In this document: one piece after another, positions 63,377-64,000 of the stretch
Layout: every line of letters begins with the position of its first letter
Numbering within the stretch: the stretch's first letter is position 1
Source of the DNA: Nitrospinaceae bacterium
Lineage (GTDB): Bacteria > Nitrospinota > Nitrospinia > Nitrospinales > VA-1
Assembly (NCBI GenBank): GCA_029261655.1
Contig: JAJDAY010000008.1
Location: 62,001-126,000, forward strand
Direction of reading: 5' to 3'
Length of the DNA stretch: 64,000 nucleotides
Program-made: the position numbers and the translations under genes
Notes under the pieces: generated by a model
Told to the model about the DNA's origin: nothing
What the model saw: only the letters and a program-made list of their open reading frames with translations
The model's database searches: none

Positions 63377-63724
63377 ATGTGTAAAAAAATATTTGCCTTC
63401 CCGGCCATCGTAATTTTTATTTTTTCCATGGGCTGCACCCAGGAAATACAAAACAAAATAGGCCGAGCCGTCCAAAACTACACCGGAACAGATGGCGTTC
63501 TGGATGTCTATGCCGGAGACAAACTCGTCAAACGTTTTATCAAGATTGACAAAATTTCTACGGCATCCGGTACCAGTGACAGTATTTCCAGACCGTATCG
63601 CTATGGTTACGGTATCCTGGATAAAAATAAAAATTTGGAAAAAGATCCCGGAGAAAAGAAAGTTTATTTTGAGTTCAGCGATTATTCCACCAGCTACATA
63701 TTTTATGAAAATCCTGATGGGTGA
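63377..63724 (+). CDS. Small lipoprotein of unknown function
   Basis: This 115-residue protein has a lipoprotein signal (FSMGC, lipid Cys near residue 20). The mature part is charged and predicted beta-rich (DGVLDVYAGDKLVKRFIKID, EKKVYFEFSDYSTSYIFYE). I recognise no family. The start is ATG 63377. Confidence 0.65.
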   Translation: MCKKIFAFPAIVIFIFSMGCTQEIQNKIGRAVQNYTGTDGVLDVYAGDKLVKRFIKIDKISTASGTSDSISRPYRYGYGILDKNKNLEKDPGEKKVYFEFSDYSTSYIFYENPDG

Positions 63725-63804
63725 GAAGTGAGGCAAGGAAGGAGCGAAGAAAAAAAGTTTTTACTTATTAATAATTAACCGTTCAACTAAAATCAGGACC
63801 CATC

Positions 63805-63921
63805 ATGCCCGAAGACAACAAACCACCCCGCAAAACCCTGGAAAAACTCACCCCGTTATTCAGCTTCCTGGTCTGCGTAGCCATCTTCCTGGCCGTGACC
63901 ATCGCGATCAACTGGGAGTGA
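63805..63921 (+). CDS. 38-residue single-span membrane protein
   Basis: ATG 63805, with AGGA 8 bp upstream, opens a 38-residue frame: a charged N-terminus (PEDNKPPRKTLEKL) and one hydrophobic helix (FSFLVCVAIFLAVTIAI) ending NWE. The regular membrane-protein pattern supports a real small gene. Function unknown. Confidence 0.6.
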   Translation: MPEDNKPPRKTLEKLTPLFSFLVCVAIFLAVTIAINWE

Positions 63922-63923
63922 CC

Positions 63924-64000
63924 TTGTCCGAACACGGCCCAGGCACAACCGGGTATTTTATGATCGGGACTTCAATCCCATACACTCCCGCAACCGACAG
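63924..64000 (+). CDS. Possible start of a further gene cut by the right edge
   Basis: A TTG at 63924 opens a frame that stays open to the end (25 codons, beginning SEHGPGTTGYFMIG). The text is too short to judge. Confidence 0.2.
   Translation, partial: MSEHGPGTTGYFMIGTSIPYTPATD

Overview
The window reads as about 64 kb of chromosome from a Gram-negative, probably marine bacterium: it has LptG-type lipopolysaccharide export, lipoproteins, many Sec signal peptides and periplasmic multiheme cytochromes c. GC is moderate (near 50 percent by eye) over the first 46 kb and from 62.5 kb on. It is visibly lower and patchier from about 46.2 to 62.5 kb. The combination of multiheme cytochromes, TreY/TreZ, DUF1015, SspB and molybdate uptake would fit a Nitrospinota (Nitrospina-like) genome, but no marker gene proves this and the assignment is an inference.

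Left part (1-18.7 kb): a truncated Tat-exported YedY/MsrP-like molybdoenzyme; a dapF-dapA-dapB lysine/diaminopimelate block; a cupin protein; two tandem paralogous B12-binding radical SAM proteins; a near-consensus promoter followed by a structured, probably non-coding RNA; a secreted NHL-repeat protein; a small secreted protein; a glgX-treZ-treY operon that turns glycogen into trehalose; and a stand-alone Hpt domain protein.

Middle (18.7-46.2 kb): a cytochrome c operon encodes a 12-heme protein, a second multiheme paralogue whose frame is broken by a TGA exactly where the first Cys of a CXXCH motif should be, a diheme cytochrome and a lipoprotein monoheme cytochrome. Then come DUF1015, the GTPase YsxC, a SprA-like putative metalloprotease, modABC molybdate transport preceded by two ModE-like operators, a Cys-rich secreted protein, a DUF1566 protein, a YbbA/YbbP-type ABC exporter with a TesA-like esterase, a [2Fe-2S] ferredoxin, a sugar-kinase-like phosphotransferase, LptG, Ppx/GppA, IlvB, an ArnT-like glycosyltransferase, an MBL-fold hydrolase, SspB and tRNA-His, tRNA-Arg and tRNA-Pro.

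Accessory part (46.2-62.5 kb): a patatin, several membrane proteins, and then a long, tightly overlapping minus-strand gene train. This train holds a duplicated-domain periplasmic protein, a CarH/LitR-type B12 photoreceptor repressor (W-X9-EH and DXHXXG both present), a zinc-finger protein, a 55-residue homologue of its N-terminus, a fatty acid desaturase (3' frameshift), an FAD oxidoreductase, DUF1365, two cyclopropane-fatty-acid-synthase family methyltransferases, DUF1295, a lipocalin and DUF2062. The composition points to a light or photo-oxidative-stress-controlled membrane lipid modification system. Two copies of a structured RNA, readable as RNA only on the minus strand, sit at similar distances upstream of the 55-residue gene and the desaturase; this RNA pair within a CarH-linked operon is the best candidate here for something undescribed.

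Right edge (62.5-64 kb): crcB fluoride channel, DUF190, a small lipoprotein and a 38-residue single-span membrane protein.
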